Part shown: piece after piece, positions 49,401 to 62,192 of the stretch
Layout of the letters: every line of letters starts with the position of its first letter
Numbering within the stretch: position 1 is the stretch's first letter
From: Setophaga petechia
Taxonomy: Eukaryota; Chordata; Aves; Passeriformes; Parulidae
Length of the DNA stretch: 64,000 nucleotides
NCBI GenBank assembly: GCA_024362935.1
Contig: JANCRA010000019.1
Location: forward strand, 1,518,001-1,582,000
Direction: 5' to 3'
Position numbers and translations under genes: made by a program
Notes under the pieces: model-generated
What the model was told of the DNA's origin: nothing
The model's input: only the letters and a program-made list of their open reading frames with translations
Databases searched by the model: none

Positions 49401-51849
49401 CATGCGAAACAATGGATCTGTATCACAAACTAATTGCAGAAGGTAAAAAACTGATTGGAGCACTTGTACAGCAATTCAAACGCCAGCTGGAAGTTTAAAA
49501 TTATGCCTCTGTTGTAAGTGCCAGTAGATCCTGATGGTAACTACAGCATGACAGTTAGCTATTAGATAGATGAAAACAATATTGCTCCCTCCCAATCTGT
49601 TTCTCCAGCATCAATTTTCTGGCCTCATTCTTGCTTTTACTGAGCTACTGTTCACCTTAGAGAACTTATCTTACATAACTTCTGCTTGAGCACCACTGCC
49701 CAAACCAAACACAACATGCAACCCTCATCTAGTGCTTTTCACCAGAAAAGGCTGCAGTGACATCTGTTACTGCAGCTTCTGTTTTGGTTTTCTGTTAGTC
49801 CTTGATAGGGAAACTCTTAGTCAGTTTAGACACGTCATATGGTATGGATCAATAATGTGCCCAGAATCAGATGGTCAGGATAAGCACAGAAGTACAAGGT
49901 TAAACAAAAAAATTTAATAACAAGGTTAAATTTTATCAGTTTCCCTAATGTTTCTTTAAACCTGCTAATTTCCACATTCCAAAAAAATCATGAGATGGAA
50001 CAGTGGCAGAGATACAAATGAGGGTAATGTAGAGCCACAGTGATTGGTTTCAAGATGTAAATGTGTATTTGCAGGTTTTTTTTGAGAGCAGAATTCAGTT
50101 TCATTAATTGTAAGAAAAATTAAAATAATATTTATATATCATATACCTAGCATACTCCTCATTTGCCTGCAGAAACATCACAAGGTACAGATGATACACA
50201 GTGTTTTACTCAAACTTCTCTCTTCTTGAGCACCTTGAGGAATACAGTATTCCCACAGTTAGGAGCATGAAAAAAGACAAAAAGTATTTCATAAGGGCTT
50301 AACTAATCTGAAAAAGCCAAGGTCTCATCTCCCTTCAAAACCAGCGTAAAGCATCTCAAGAGTGTTTGTGAGAGGAGAAATCCCTCAGTAATGTAGTTCT
50401 AAATCAGAGGATTCTGATAAGAAGTTCCAATGTTATTAGTTATAATTTGACCTTAAACTTTTTTAGGATCACAGTAGCTGTACTCAAACCACAAAGTTCT
50501 AGCTAAATGCTGCAATGTACCCTTTGATATCCTTCTGTGTCATGATTAATTTAATCTATTAATTAATTAAGCATTTCCATATTTATAATTGAGTGGTTAT
50601 GCATGGGTAATTATCGCATTACTACTTAAGTACCATAAACTCCCTCATTAAAGATTTTTTTGTCCTTTTTTTTCCCTTTCAAATGCAGTGTCTGTATGTA
50701 GCATTATTCATCAAATAAAAATAGTAAGATAAATATTTATGTCCTAATGTTCCTTAATTTAGATGCCATTTTCTTTCATATGTTTAAATTTGCATTTACT
50801 GAGTGATGTTGAGTAGCCATTATTTCCTGATAAACAACACACTAGTACTCATGATTGATGACCAAATCCAACTTAATCCTTAATTGCTTTAAATTTTGCA
50901 GAAAAGGTTGCAACCTTAGAAGTTAGTCAAGATAACCAAATCTATAAATTGCATGAGATATCAGATTTTCTATCACAACATTGCTTTTATCTTGTATTTC
51001 CAAGGCTGCATTTCTCTTTTCTAGGTTGGGATTCAAGTTTGGCGACACGACTGCATCAGTGTATATCTGCCCTATTGCCAGGCAATTTTTCCCATCATCA
51101 ATCTGCCTTCTGTGTTTGTTGCTACCCACAGTTGCATCCAGCTGTTTATATGGTGAACTGGGGAATTGATCCAGCTGTAAAGGAGCTAAAACTTTTTTTT
51201 TCAGAGATAATTTAGGATAAATTAGTTCATCAATCCAATCCATTCTGTGGCTGTATAAACACTTGTGTCAGCACTGAGCAGGAGCTCCCGCAGCTGGAAA
51301 ACCTGAGGAATGAGGGTGGGCTTCTAAAGCTTAGAGCACAGTGGCTGCTGAAGTATCATAGCCAAAATGTCCAGTATTTGCATTCAACTGCAGCATATCT
51401 GGAATCAATAGCTCCTTCTGATGAAGACCAGTTTTCATAATTATGCTCTATATAGACACTTTGCAAGGACCCATTTTGTTAGCTTTATTTACTGAAAGCT
51501 TAAGACTTACTTTTTTCTCCCAAATGAGAAACTGGTAGCTGCAAATCTCACAGGCCCAAGAGATACCTGCTTTTCTTACTTTTATTTATAAACCACCTTG
51601 TGCCCTGATCTTGACTCTGGATCTGCTAGCTTGGGCTTCTGTGCCTGTCATTTAAATCAATGGTTTCACAAAGGCCCAAAGTGCCATGACAGTAAACAAA
51701 AATAAGAAGAGCTTTAAGCTCTTTAAGTTAAAGAGGTAAACTGTCATACCTTCAGCATCTTTTTTATTTTCAACCACTCTAAATACCTTCCCATACTTAC
51801 TTCTCTTTAGAATATATTTTGTTGGAGAGGTTTATATTGAGTGTCATCA
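46471..51849. other. AT-rich non-coding sequence, nothing recognised
   Basis: No exon, RNA gene or repeat family recognised. The patch 47040-47240 lacks simple repeats and holds a perfect octamer word (ATGCAAAT, about 47152) and several AT-rich homeodomain-like words. It could be a conserved element, but this is not shown. Overlapping plus and minus frames at 50923-51243 look like chance. Confidence 0.5.
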
Positions 51850-53080
51850 TCAGGACTTACAGGATGGTCAGGGTAGCAGACTCAACCAGCACAGGTTTAG
51901 GAGGGGTAGGTTGTGTTTGACCAACCTGACCTCCTTTTGCGACCAGGTCACCCACCTGGTGGAGGCAAGAAAGGCTGTGGCTGTTGTCTATTTGGACTTC
52001 AGCAAGACCTTTGACACTGTCTCCCACAGCACACTCCTGGAAAAGCTGGCAGCCCGTGGCTTGGAGCACTCTTGGCTGGGTTCAGAACTGGCTGGATGGC
52101 CAGGCCCAGAAAGTGGTGGTGGTGAATGGTCACCAGTCACCAGTGGTGTCCCTCAGGGGTCTATGCTGGGACCAGCTCTGTTCAATATTTTTATTGATGA
52201 CATGGATAAGGGGATTGAGTCTTTCTTTAGTAAACTTGCAGATGACATTAAGCTGGGAGCATGTGTTAGAGAGTAGGAGGGCTCTGCAGAGAGACCTGGA
52301 ACAGTTGGATAGATGGGCAGAGTCCAGCGGGATGAAGTTTAACAAGTCCAAGTGCCAAGTCCTGCATTTTGGCCGCAATAACCCCCTGCTGCATTATAGG
52401 GGTGGCTGGACAGTGCTCAGGCAGAAGCACCTGGAGGTGTTGGTCAATAGCCGGCTGAACATGAGCCAGCAGTGTGCCTTGGTGGCCAAGAAGGCCAAGG
52501 ATGTCCTGGCCTGTATCAGGAATAGTGTGGCCAGCAGGAGCAGGGAGGTCATCCTTCCCCTGCACTTGGCACTGGTGAGGCCACACCTTGAGTGCTCTGT
52601 CCAGTTGTGGGCCCTCAGTTTGGGAAGGACGTTGAGAGGCTTGAGCATGTCCAGAGGAGAGCAAGAAGGCTGGTGAGGGGCTTGGAACACAAACCCTGTG
52701 AGGAATGGCTGAGGGAGCTGCAGGAGAAAAGGAGACTTAGGGGTGACCTTATCACTCTCTACAAGTTCCTGAGAGGTGGCTGTACTCAGGTGAGGGTTGG
52801 TCTCTTTCTCCAAGCAGCAATTGACAGAGCCAGAGGACACAGTCTTAATCTGTGTCAAGGGAAATATAGATTGGATATTAGAAAAAGCGTTTGCAGAAAG
52901 GGTTATAAAGTTCTGGAATGGCTTGCCCAGGGAGGTGGTGGAGTCACCATCTCTGGATGTGTTGAAACAAAAAGGCTGGATGTGGCACTCTGTGGTCTAG
53001 TTGAAGTGTTGGGGCATGGGTTGGACTCAGTGGTCTTGAAGGTCTCTTCCAACCTAGTAAGTCTGTGTGATTCTGTGAAA
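51850..53080 (+). mobile_element. CR1 LINE, 5'-truncated ORF2 (partial RT plus C-terminus)
   Basis: Largest CR1 copy in the window. It starts at 'NQHRFRRG' (about 51880) and continues with 'CLTNLTSF', '[14 protein letters not shown]' (about 51980-52025), '[18 protein letters not shown]' (about 52136-52190) and the catalytic region, which reads L-A-D-D instead of F-A-D-D (about 52238). The C-terminal part has '[14 protein letters not shown]', '[14 protein letters not shown]', 'RRLRGDLITLYKFLRGG' and 'LPREVVESPS' (to about 52960). It ends 'ctcttccaac...tctgtgtgattctgtga' at about 53079. The reading frame changes at least five times (near 52070, 52125, 52260, 52612 and 52890). The endonuclease half is absent. 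It cannot encode a working reverse transcriptase. Confidence 0.96.
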
Positions 53081-55173
53081 ATTAGAGATGATAATTTTAA
53101 TGGTTGGTCTTTCTGTTATATCTTCTGTCAAAACAGCTGAATAGCATGTTTGAACACTAGATTTATGTTTTTGGAATAAACTTTTAGGAAATCCATTTTT
53201 TTTTCCTTTTTAGTTTTGGAAATAGTGTAAATGCAGTCCTGTGGATTCATCTTTTGCTGAGAAATATCTAGCTTGTAGCCTTTACTGCTCATTGTCTATA
53301 TTGCCTATCAACAGTTCAATTTCATTATGCTGTTTTTGAGCAAAACTGAACAGCAGCTTGTCACAGTAATGCCTACTGTAAGCAGTAAGGGAACTGGGCT
53401 CAGCACTTCCCTGTCTTTCTAATGCAGAATTGAAGCAATAGCTCTAGAAAGCTGAATTAGAGCTGGTTGTTGAAGCAGAACACATTTCCCATTCTCTCTA
53501 CATTATTCCTGTAAATGATATTTTTTACAGGCAATGCTCTCTGGAAGAAAAATAGTGTACTGTTCTTGTGTCTGGGTTATGTATTTGTAAAACTACTCAG
53601 GCAGAATGAGAAGTTGAATATTTCAGTATCTGTCTAGTTCTACTCCATGGATACAGGGGAAAAAAAACCCCTACTGAATGAAAGGTGCTACATTTCTTTC
53701 ATGCATACTAGTGCAGATTTCTCAGATAATCTTCTAACAGGAGGAAAAGATGCAGAAGTTGGGTTTGAAAATACTTGCGTATCTGGCAATGGTGTATCAA
53801 AACTCCTTGTTTATTAACCCAAATCCTTTGCACTGCAGTTTTTTTTAAGAATCAGGGTGCATGACTTTGCTGAAAAATACTTCCCCTGCAGATATGCAGA
53901 GTGCAGTCTGAATAAATCAGCTAGAAGGACCCAAAAATATACAGCATGCTCATTAATTGATATTTCAATAGCTACTTCTAAAATTGCAGAGTAAGTTTTT
54001 CACACTAAGTAATGATAATAGTAAGTACATCAGGCTATCTTCCAAAAGCTGAACCAGAAGAGCTAAGGGTAGAAAACTTTTAACTTATTTGTGAAATCCA
54101 GCCATATAGAGTCAGGAGATATGGCTTTTCTAATGCATTTTATATTAGATCCATATTTTTGGATGTAGAAGAAAAATTGTGGGAGAACCCAAGGTCCTCT
54201 CTGATGCTAAGCAGAGTGTTAGAACTAACATTTATGTATATACAGGATAATTATTAAATGTAGAATTTTGTCTTGACACAAACATTGTAGAGCTCTTTAA
54301 TGTAGACAGCAACACAAAATTAGAGAAATGACATCTTACATGGAGAGAACGTTAATAGTCTAGCTGATTACTATCTTATGTCACAATCCTAATATACCCT
54401 GATGTTGGTAGAACTTCTAACATATGCCCTCAAAATACTGGCTGTTCTGTGAATAACTTGAGGGCCAGTAACTTTTTAACCTGAGTCTCTGGAGTTTTCT
54501 AACCATGGAGCTTTTTCAATTACTCTTTGTTGGCAGGGGAAATAAGATTGGGAGGATTGAGGTGTTCCTGCCTTTTGAGCCCTGCTGGCTCTGTAGCCAT
54601 ACGACAGGGAGTGGTGCATTTCCTCAGCACAGCAAGTTCCAGAGCAGAGGTCCCCAAGCTAACCAAAGGGATTTAAACTCCAGAGCTGGAAGACATATAA
54701 ATGCATAGATGACTGTGATTGCCCTGAGCTAATAAGCCCTGCTAAAAGGCAAATCTGTGTAGCTGAGACACTGCGCTGTGCTGATCCTGCCTGCTGTTTC
54801 AGAAAAATGTATGTTCAACACCCCAGTTCACTGTGCAGTTCTACCAAGCTGTTCAAAGGTCTTTAATACAATGCTCCACTAGGCTCTGAAGACTTATTTG
54901 TTACTGGAATACTCTAAAGAAATGTGCAAGATGAAGCTTCTTTGTTGAAAGGGTCATATTCCTACCAACAGATCCTATCATGCTCTGTGTAAAAAGGGGA
55001 GTAACTGCCTCAGAAAATGAAAGAAAATGTCTGCCTGAGAAATAAGAGATGTGTTTTATGTTATTTACTCACTGAAGATTCAGGCAGCTACTTATAGAAA
55101 TAGCTATGGTCACCTATAGATTCAGTTCTGTGAAAAGTCCCTTGAGTAGTTCCTAAAGGGCAGACTTTGATCC
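53081..55173. other. Non-coding sequence, nothing recognised
   Basis: No exon, RNA gene or repeat family recognised. Confidence 0.5.
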
Positions 55174-55176
55174 AAA

Positions 55177-55211
<35 letters not shown>

Positions 55212-55212
55212 A
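55174..55212. repeat. (AAAT)n microsatellite
   Basis: About nine to ten uninterrupted AAAT units. Confidence 0.97.
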
Positions 55213-55497
55213 ATGATACTGCTGATACTTTAAGTCCTCAATTTCTGAAAAAGATTGTTCCTCTTTAATAAAAACACACAAGATTTAAAAAAAAATTCTG
55301 TCATTCTGTTATGTTTATTTTTCACTCTATATAGAAAGTCCCCATTTGTGTCTTGAGAGCTCTTGCCCTTGTCCTGTATGTTTGTGTTCTAAATAGGTGT
55401 CAATGACACTCTGATTATTAGCATTCAACATTTTACAGTCATTCGGGTAAGGAATTCATTTTACCACTATTCAAAGACTACACTGACACAAAATGAA

Positions 55498-55559
55498 GTT
55501 TATTATTTTTATTATCATCATTATTATTACAATTGTTATTTTCATTGTGATTATTATTG
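55498..55559. repeat. ATT-rich low-complexity stretch
   Basis: Imperfect ATT units mixed with ATC (tattatttttattatcatc, then attattatt). It resembles the ATT-rich part of the ERVL LTR at 18085-18140, but no other LTR landmark flanks it, so it is called simple sequence only. Confidence 0.75.
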
Positions 55560-56350
55560 CTCCAAGGTTTGAAAACTGAGCTTCAACATCTGATATGTTT
55601 TCTTTTTGATTGCTTAGAGGACCTTTTTTCTACTACTCTCCACATTTCAAAACAATAAGCAATTTGGTATCTGTGTTTGAACTAATAATCATCCTCTTCA
55701 TCTTGTGATAAATGGCTTATGAAGATTGTCATGTCTTAGATTCAGTTTTGAGATCTGTCTGACACCCAGTACATGTTGCAACCCATCTTCAAAAATCAAT
55801 AGGGTTGAGACTTAACCTGCTCTGGGACAGTGCATGTTTACTTTGTGGTGAATGGTAGTATGATTACATCAAGTTTCATGTTTTTTACCCCCATCCCCAC
55901 TCCAATTTCTTTCTACTCCATGGGAATAATTGGAAACAACAAGCAGCAAAGGAAAGGGGTGTTGTTTGGGTTTCTTTTGGGCAGTAAGATAAATATATGG
56001 TTTGTGTGTCTCAAGAAAACAAAAATATTACTCCATAGAAGTGAATTCTTTTCTTGGAACATGACAGAATTTTGGAATATTTTATTATCCTACCACCTAG
56101 TTTAAGCATAAATAAAAGAACTTCAAAAATTATGCCAGAGTGAAAAACAAATAAATCTAGTTTTACCTCTTAAAACAATTTACTGTTTTCTGGCAGTTTT
56201 AATCTGAAACAACCTCATACTGTAGCATGGTTGTTACCCCTTATAAGTGCTCCTCCATTTTTATTTCCCAACACCTCATCAACCCAAATTAAACAGTGTA
56301 GGGAGATAACATTTAAATTTCTATTTATACATGCATTAGAGAGTAAAAGC
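55560..56350. other. Non-coding sequence, nothing recognised
   Basis: No gene or repeat family recognised. The 91-codon plus frame at 55830-56105 has no known domain. Confidence 0.5.
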
Positions 56351-56375
56351 AAATAAATAAATAAATAAATAAATT
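56351..56375. repeat. (AAAT)n microsatellite
   Basis: Six AAAT/AATA units, then a T run. Confidence 0.95.
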
Positions 56376-58119
56376 TTTAAACTCCCAAAACTTCAGACAT
56401 TCTCTTGACATAGATTTCCTTAGAGTTTACTGAATCAAAGTGCTGATAATACCATGCTGAAGTGCATAAGTCAGCTTTGTGCAATATGTTTATATAGTAA
56501 GGATGAGGTTTATATGTGTGCATAAATATATATTTAGTCCATCTGGGTATCTAGACTTCATCCTTCTCTGAAATCCTGAAAAGTCACAAAGGATAAGATT
56601 GGACATAGGAGCTTTAATTCTGAGGAACTGGTTATAAGAACTGAAACCCAATAACTTAATTTAGATATATAAATGTCAAACCAAGTAGTAAAATATTCTT
56701 TCTTCTCTTTCTACCCTCCAATCCTGTGGTTTCATTAGCATTTTTTGCCTTGCATGATTATTAGATGTTTTGTCTGTATTTAGACTAGTTTATAAAATGA
56801 TTCCAAAATAATGATGATGCCAACTTTGCCATATTTATTGAGGCATTTTATCAACCCAAAATCACCTTCTAAGCTTGTCCATATTGGTAATCACCCTACA
56901 CTTAATCTAAACTTAATCTGATCTCTGAGTAGATTTACAGTGGAATATTGCTAGCAATTAAGCAGAATTAATCTTGTCCTGTAGTTGCCATTAAATACTT
57001 CATATTCTTTACAATTTCAAAGGTCAAATTTCAGCATTTCTGGAGTTTGGTTTGTCCTTTTTTGGGTTTTTTTAATTAAACTTTAGAAAAGTTTTTTCCA
57101 TATCTTAATTGTTAGGCTATTTATAAGAAACATTTAGCTATTACAATTATATACTGGGTTTTTAAATATTTTTAATGGGTGAACTTTTATCATCTTAGGG
57201 AAGAGTGATTTTTTTTTTTAATGGCATAGTAGAGTTTTCTTTCATCTCCAGAATCTCCACTGCTCATTTACACTACATACCTGATAACTTTTCAACTTAC
57301 CTGAAGGGTACTTCTGCTGAATAGAGGCACTCCCAGGCAAAATCAATCTTCCTAATGGCTGAGAGAATTGTGCCACCTTAGTTGGTATTGCAGGTTATTT
57401 AGTATAAACATATGTGTTCCCATTAAGGGCTATCCACATTTAAGTAAAATGAGTCACTTGTGTAGGAAGTTTTGTTTATAAATCTGAGAATAATTTCCCC
57501 AGCCTATTCTGTATGTGCCATGTGGTATAAAATTGCACAAATGTCAGTGTGCAGTATCACAATACATTTCTCTGAGAGCAAAATTATGCAGTATATTTCT
57601 CAGTAGAATTATAAATAAATAGAACATGGAAAATAAAATAAGTTTGGGTGAAAACTTCCACTACTTGTCTCTCAGTTAAAAATGTAAATATTTCTTCTGT
57701 AACAATAAGCCACTCACAATGGTGGCTATATTAATACACAATTAATGCATATTACATTAATCATGTGCACAGATATTTAACCTGTTGATTGAAAGGATCC
57801 ATTCCCCCTGGCTTTTGTAGTTAACTAAATATATATGGGACCACATGTGCAAGACTCTATGTACCATGACTGTCTTTGAAAGAACATTCTTGCACAACAC
57901 AGTGGGATGGAGTCAGCCAGGTTTTTCAACTTCGTCGGAGGTCCCCTCTTTCAAGCTAGAGTCACTTTCATCTGTAATAGTCAGACAGGAGAGTTTTGCA
58001 TTTCAGAAAATGTTTGGTCTGTATTTTTGGTTGTCTTTTATGTGCTAAAATCTGTGGAAATTTCAGCCTTCCTGAGCCTGCCTGAGTATCTTACAGTGCT
58101 CAGTCTTAACCCTACATAG
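56376..58119. other. AT-rich non-coding sequence, nothing recognised
   Basis: No exon, RNA gene or repeat family recognised. Confidence 0.5.
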
Positions 58120-58734
58120 CTACAACTGTGCCCAGCTACATGATGAGAAGGAGAAGGGTGGAGAAGGGAGGAGGAGGGGGATGGAGGGATGATACAGGCA
58201 TGAAAATCTGGGCTTCCCACATCCACTCATCTGCAGACCCCACAATGTCCTTTGTGACCTTGCTGAATTAGCAGTGTCCCAGTGTGCCCATGCACACTCT
58301 GGCTGCAGCATACAGGGAATGTCCTCAGCTATAATGCTGGCACACAAATCATTGTGCTGTCTCCACACTTTATGAGCTTTCCCCTGACCTAGTAGTGTGG
58401 AAGCCACCTCAGGACACTGCCTGACGCCTTGCATTAGCAGCACTGTAAGCATAGGTTTGCCAGCATCAGCTTTGTTAGCACAGGACTGGGGCTTTGGCAG
58501 CAGTGGCTGTACAGTCTGGAAGGAGTTTTCCTCTTGACACCAGATCATTTTCTTCTTGTATTTCTGGTGAAGGAGAGGAGATCCCCATTGCACGTGGGGC
58601 TGTTTCTTGTTAAAATTTAACACATATGGGCTGTTCAGTGTGTTCCAGCAGGGAGAGCCTGGGCTTGGACAGGTATCAACAGGGACTGTAAGGTGGCTGC
58701 CATGGGTCTCAGTGGTATCTGGCATACAAACCAC
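58120..58734 (-). other. 204-codon open frame of unknown status in a GC-richer segment
   Basis: This is the longest open frame in the window outside CR1. On the minus strand it starts MVCMPDTTETHG and ends SFSSCSWAQL. The translation is rich in Ser, Pro, Cys and Gln. It has no signal peptide, membrane segment or domain that I recognise. The last 25 or so residues are simply the translation of the polypurine/polypyrimidine tract at 58141-58194. No TATA, Kozak context or splice structure can be argued. The surrounding DNA is GC-richer than average, which lengthens chance frames. I do not call it a gene; an exon of a non-coding transcript or a chance frame is more likely. Confidence 0.15.
58141..58194 (+). 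other. Polypurine tract with G-quadruplex motif
   Basis: The plus strand is almost all purine. Four GGG runs (58156-58158, 58166-58168, 58176-58178, 58186-58188) are separated by loops of seven bases each, which meets the common G3-N1-7 rule. Confidence 0.6.
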
Positions 58735-60045
58735 AGCATTTGTCTGTGAGGCTGCCTACCCACTATAGTGTTTTTGATTAGGATTGTCTGGCAAATTTGA
58801 ATCCCTCAGTACTTGTGGTTACAAGTGCTGAAGTGTGATGTCAGATCACAGGCTCCAGATGAAAGCATTGCTCAGAAGCCAAACCACTGGGAGAGGAATT
58901 TCAAATATTACGGTCTCTGCTGAGGGTATCTTTAGTGGGTTTCATAGAAGACCTTTGGAGAAAAGAAAGCTCTAATTGTTGTGACAGCAGAGGAAGTGCA
59001 GAAAATGGAAACTTCTGGGCATACACACTTTGTACTGGGGAGCTTTTAATGGCCTTGAAAGTTGGCCTGTTGGTAGATAAATCAGGGCCATGTACTAAAA
59101 GAAGCTGAAATGTGAAGATGAACTGCTGTAAATTTCATAAACCTGCTTCTTGGAATAAGTGTGGACTGCCCAGGAAAACTCCTGCATCTCGCAGTCCCAG
59201 CTTGAATGCATTCACGAAGTCTCTGGGCCTGCAGTCAGGAGGTTTGGGGGGAGCAGCTTAGACTCTTTTGTTACACACTAGGCAAACCTTCAAACCTAGA
59301 CTCACTAATCCAGTGAGAAAACTTGGCTTCTATGTGCTGATATAACCACTACAAGAAAAAAGTGCAAGAAAATCCAGTGAAATTCTTCTTTATTTCTGGC
59401 ATTACTGTTTAAATCTGATCATGTCCTACACAGACTCTCTTATATGCTATCAGTTCTGCAAGTCCATACTATTCCTGTAATCAATACAAAACTTTATATG
59501 ACAGGATTTGAAATCACTCTTGAAAGATGAGTCAAATAAAGATGGTACATACTAGAATAAAGTTGTTAATTGCAGCTCTCAAGGTTATGAAATAACTGAA
59601 AAAATGAAATGCTTCAGTTAGGGTTGTACATTTTGTTGTAAACTGTATGATACAATTTTTACTTTGTCACACTATTTTTCTTCTTAAAATATGATTGTAT
59701 CACTGTATAAAGAGGCTTTTATTACAGATTAATTGGAGTAATATATTCAAAGTATTTTTTCTCTACAGTTGGAAAATACTGTAAGGTCATGCTATAAAGC
59801 CCTGTTCAGTGAGTTTATTTAAAAGGGACTTAAAGTACCTCTTTTACTTGAGGTGGTGCAAAGAGGAACTTCAAAAAAGTTCTCAGGTGGTTAGAGAACC
59901 AAACTGTAACGGCAAACTCTAAAAGATCAGTAATTTAGCAAAATGTAAAGCAAATAACCAAAACAGAACATTTCACATACCATTGACTTAGCAAACTCAA
60001 CCCATCCAACCTTAAAATTTCTAAGTTTTCAAGAGGAAATTAGAA
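58735..60045. other. Non-coding sequence, nothing recognised
   Basis: No gene or repeat family recognised. Confidence 0.5.
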
Positions 60046-60080
60046 GAAAAGGAGAGAAAGAGAAAAAAAGAGAGAGAGAG
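60046..60080. repeat. GA-rich simple repeat
   Basis: Purine-only stretch of agga/gaaa units ending in six GA dinucleotides. Confidence 0.85.
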
Positions 60081-62148
60081 GTACTGCCCTTGTATCCAGC
60101 ATTGTCTCAGATGCCGTAAAATCCAAGGAAACCAGGAACAAACCATGTGCATCTTTGTGCAATGGTTTTTATCTGCTGCGGTCTCCTGTGGCCTCAGCTT
60201 CCCTGCAGATAAGGCTGCTGGTCACCTGGCCATTCTGGGGCTACACTGAGGCTCTAGAGGCTGGCTGTGGGGGATTGCTTCAGGTTTGCCAGTGACTGAG
60301 AGCTGCTCTAGAGGCTCCAAAGGGAACAGGGTGTGGGCCAGAACATCATCCCACTTTTACAGAACTTGCCTTGCCCCTCACACACATACACATACATACA
60401 CTGTCTTTGCTTGTTTTGAGCCAGTAATCATTTCCTCCACTTGCTCACACATGCAATTAAAGACTGTCATAAAACATTTGTTGAAAAGGCAACTTCAATT
60501 ATGACATTTCTTAACTTTCTATTATTAAATTAAAAGTTCATAATGCTCTCATAAAATAATTTTTCTGTGTACTTACTTTCAGCTTCAGCTTTGTTTTTGT
60601 TTGGTTTACTTTATTATGTAGTCAAAATTAATTTAGTTTGCCTAATTAGAATACATACAAACCTATATCATCTTTAGAAATGGAGAATTTTCAGTTTAAA
60701 TGTGCAATAATTAAGAGCAAATGGGACTGAGTATTTAAAATAGTGACAGCTCTGTATTTTAAAATGTTAGTATGCAGTTGTTTGGTTATAGAGAACAAGA
60801 AAGGAAAGCTGGAAAGGTGCCAATAAAAAACATACTGAGACTTTTACTTTCATCTCAAAGATCAAAGAAACCCAGGATCTTCAGCAAGAATTCAGATTTA
60901 AAGTGATGAAATGATAATGCACATTGCAGATGATAAGCAAAGTAATTGTTTAGCAATTTGTGGGAAGGTGGAGAGCTTTTGTGAGAGAGCAAATGAAGAC
61001 ATAACATGAAGCCCAGCCACATGCTTACAGTCTGTCAGAGGTTATATCTTGAAATGTGGAAGGGTAACAGCCACTAGATATATGCTTCAACTCAAACCAT
61101 ACTCATATAAAAAATAAGGATGTACTGTTGCATAACTGGCACAACTGGGGACATCTAATCTTACAAATGTCTCCATAATTAGTACAGACCGTAAAAACAA
61201 AGGAATAAAGAGCACAGTTTGTATAATGAGATAGACTGTTCAACCCTCACACTTGGCAAGAACTTACCCAAATATTTCTACTCTGTACTCTCTCAGAAAT
61301 AATTAATGCATAATAGAATGACTTCTTTTTTAAAGACACAGCTTGACCATGTCTAATATTTATTACACAGCTTAGTCAAGAATGCCCATACATATAAGAG
61401 AAGGTCAGTCTTTGCATTTGCTCCCAGTTTGTCCCACATGAAACTGGAACTAGAAAATTTAATACAAGGGCCAGTAATCCTCTCTCCCCCAGAGCATTAT
61501 AGTAATTATGGTGATAATAAAAAGATGCAAATCCATCCTAAAATGTACAGGGGTTTAAGACAGGAAAGATTTCCAAAAGCAAGCCTTCCACACCTGTGCT
61601 GAAAAATGGAGGTTTAAAGTAAATCCAGGGCTCTACATCAGCAAATGTAAATGCTGTACTTCTATTGACTTGGAGAACTGCCCCTACTTATGCCAAAAGT
61701 TAATTTGTCTTCAAAGTGCAGTTCAAAGGTTTGATCTCCCACTGTTGAATGAAGAAATGAAGTTTAAAGATTAAATTTATTTTCCCTTTACACTGATTTT
61801 TGTGTAGCTCAGTAATTCTGAAGGATTTGGGGGTTGTTCATAACAGCATGAGCTTTTTTACATTACAGAACTTAATATTATATCCCTAAAGCTTCAGAGG
61901 CTAGATGAATGACTTAATTTTAATAGTGGCTACTGTCCTCACAGTAAGAATACACATATTATTTATAAACTGCTCTCACCAGATAGTAATTTTGTTTGTG
62001 GCTTGTTTTAAATGAACTGTTTAAAATTCTGTAATTAATTCGGTAAACATAGCAAAAATGACAGATGGTTATGATAAAGGAACTTAATGCCTTATGGAAG
62101 CAAGTCAAACCACAATCACTAACAGATGTTTTCTGCAAAGCCTGATTT
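60081..62148. other. Non-coding sequence, nothing recognised
   Basis: No exon, RNA gene or repeat family recognised. A short CA/CATA run lies at 60379-60400. The patch 60170-60340 is GC-richer and unassigned. Confidence 0.5.
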
Positions 62149-62192
62149 TGTGTATGTGTGTGTGTATACACATTACACATATATATATGTAC
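62149..62192. repeat. TG/TA alternating stretch
   Basis: Alternating pyrimidine-purine DNA (tgtatgtgtgtgtgtataca, then catatatatatgtac), interrupted once by 'cattac'. Confidence 0.85.

Noticed and set aside
52266..52858. Minus-strand frames of 132 and 154 codons
   Set aside because: Antisense shadows of the CR1 ORF2 remnant.
55498..55559. ATT-rich stretch as a second ERVL LTR remnant
   Set aside because: No other landmark of that LTR family occurs on either side.
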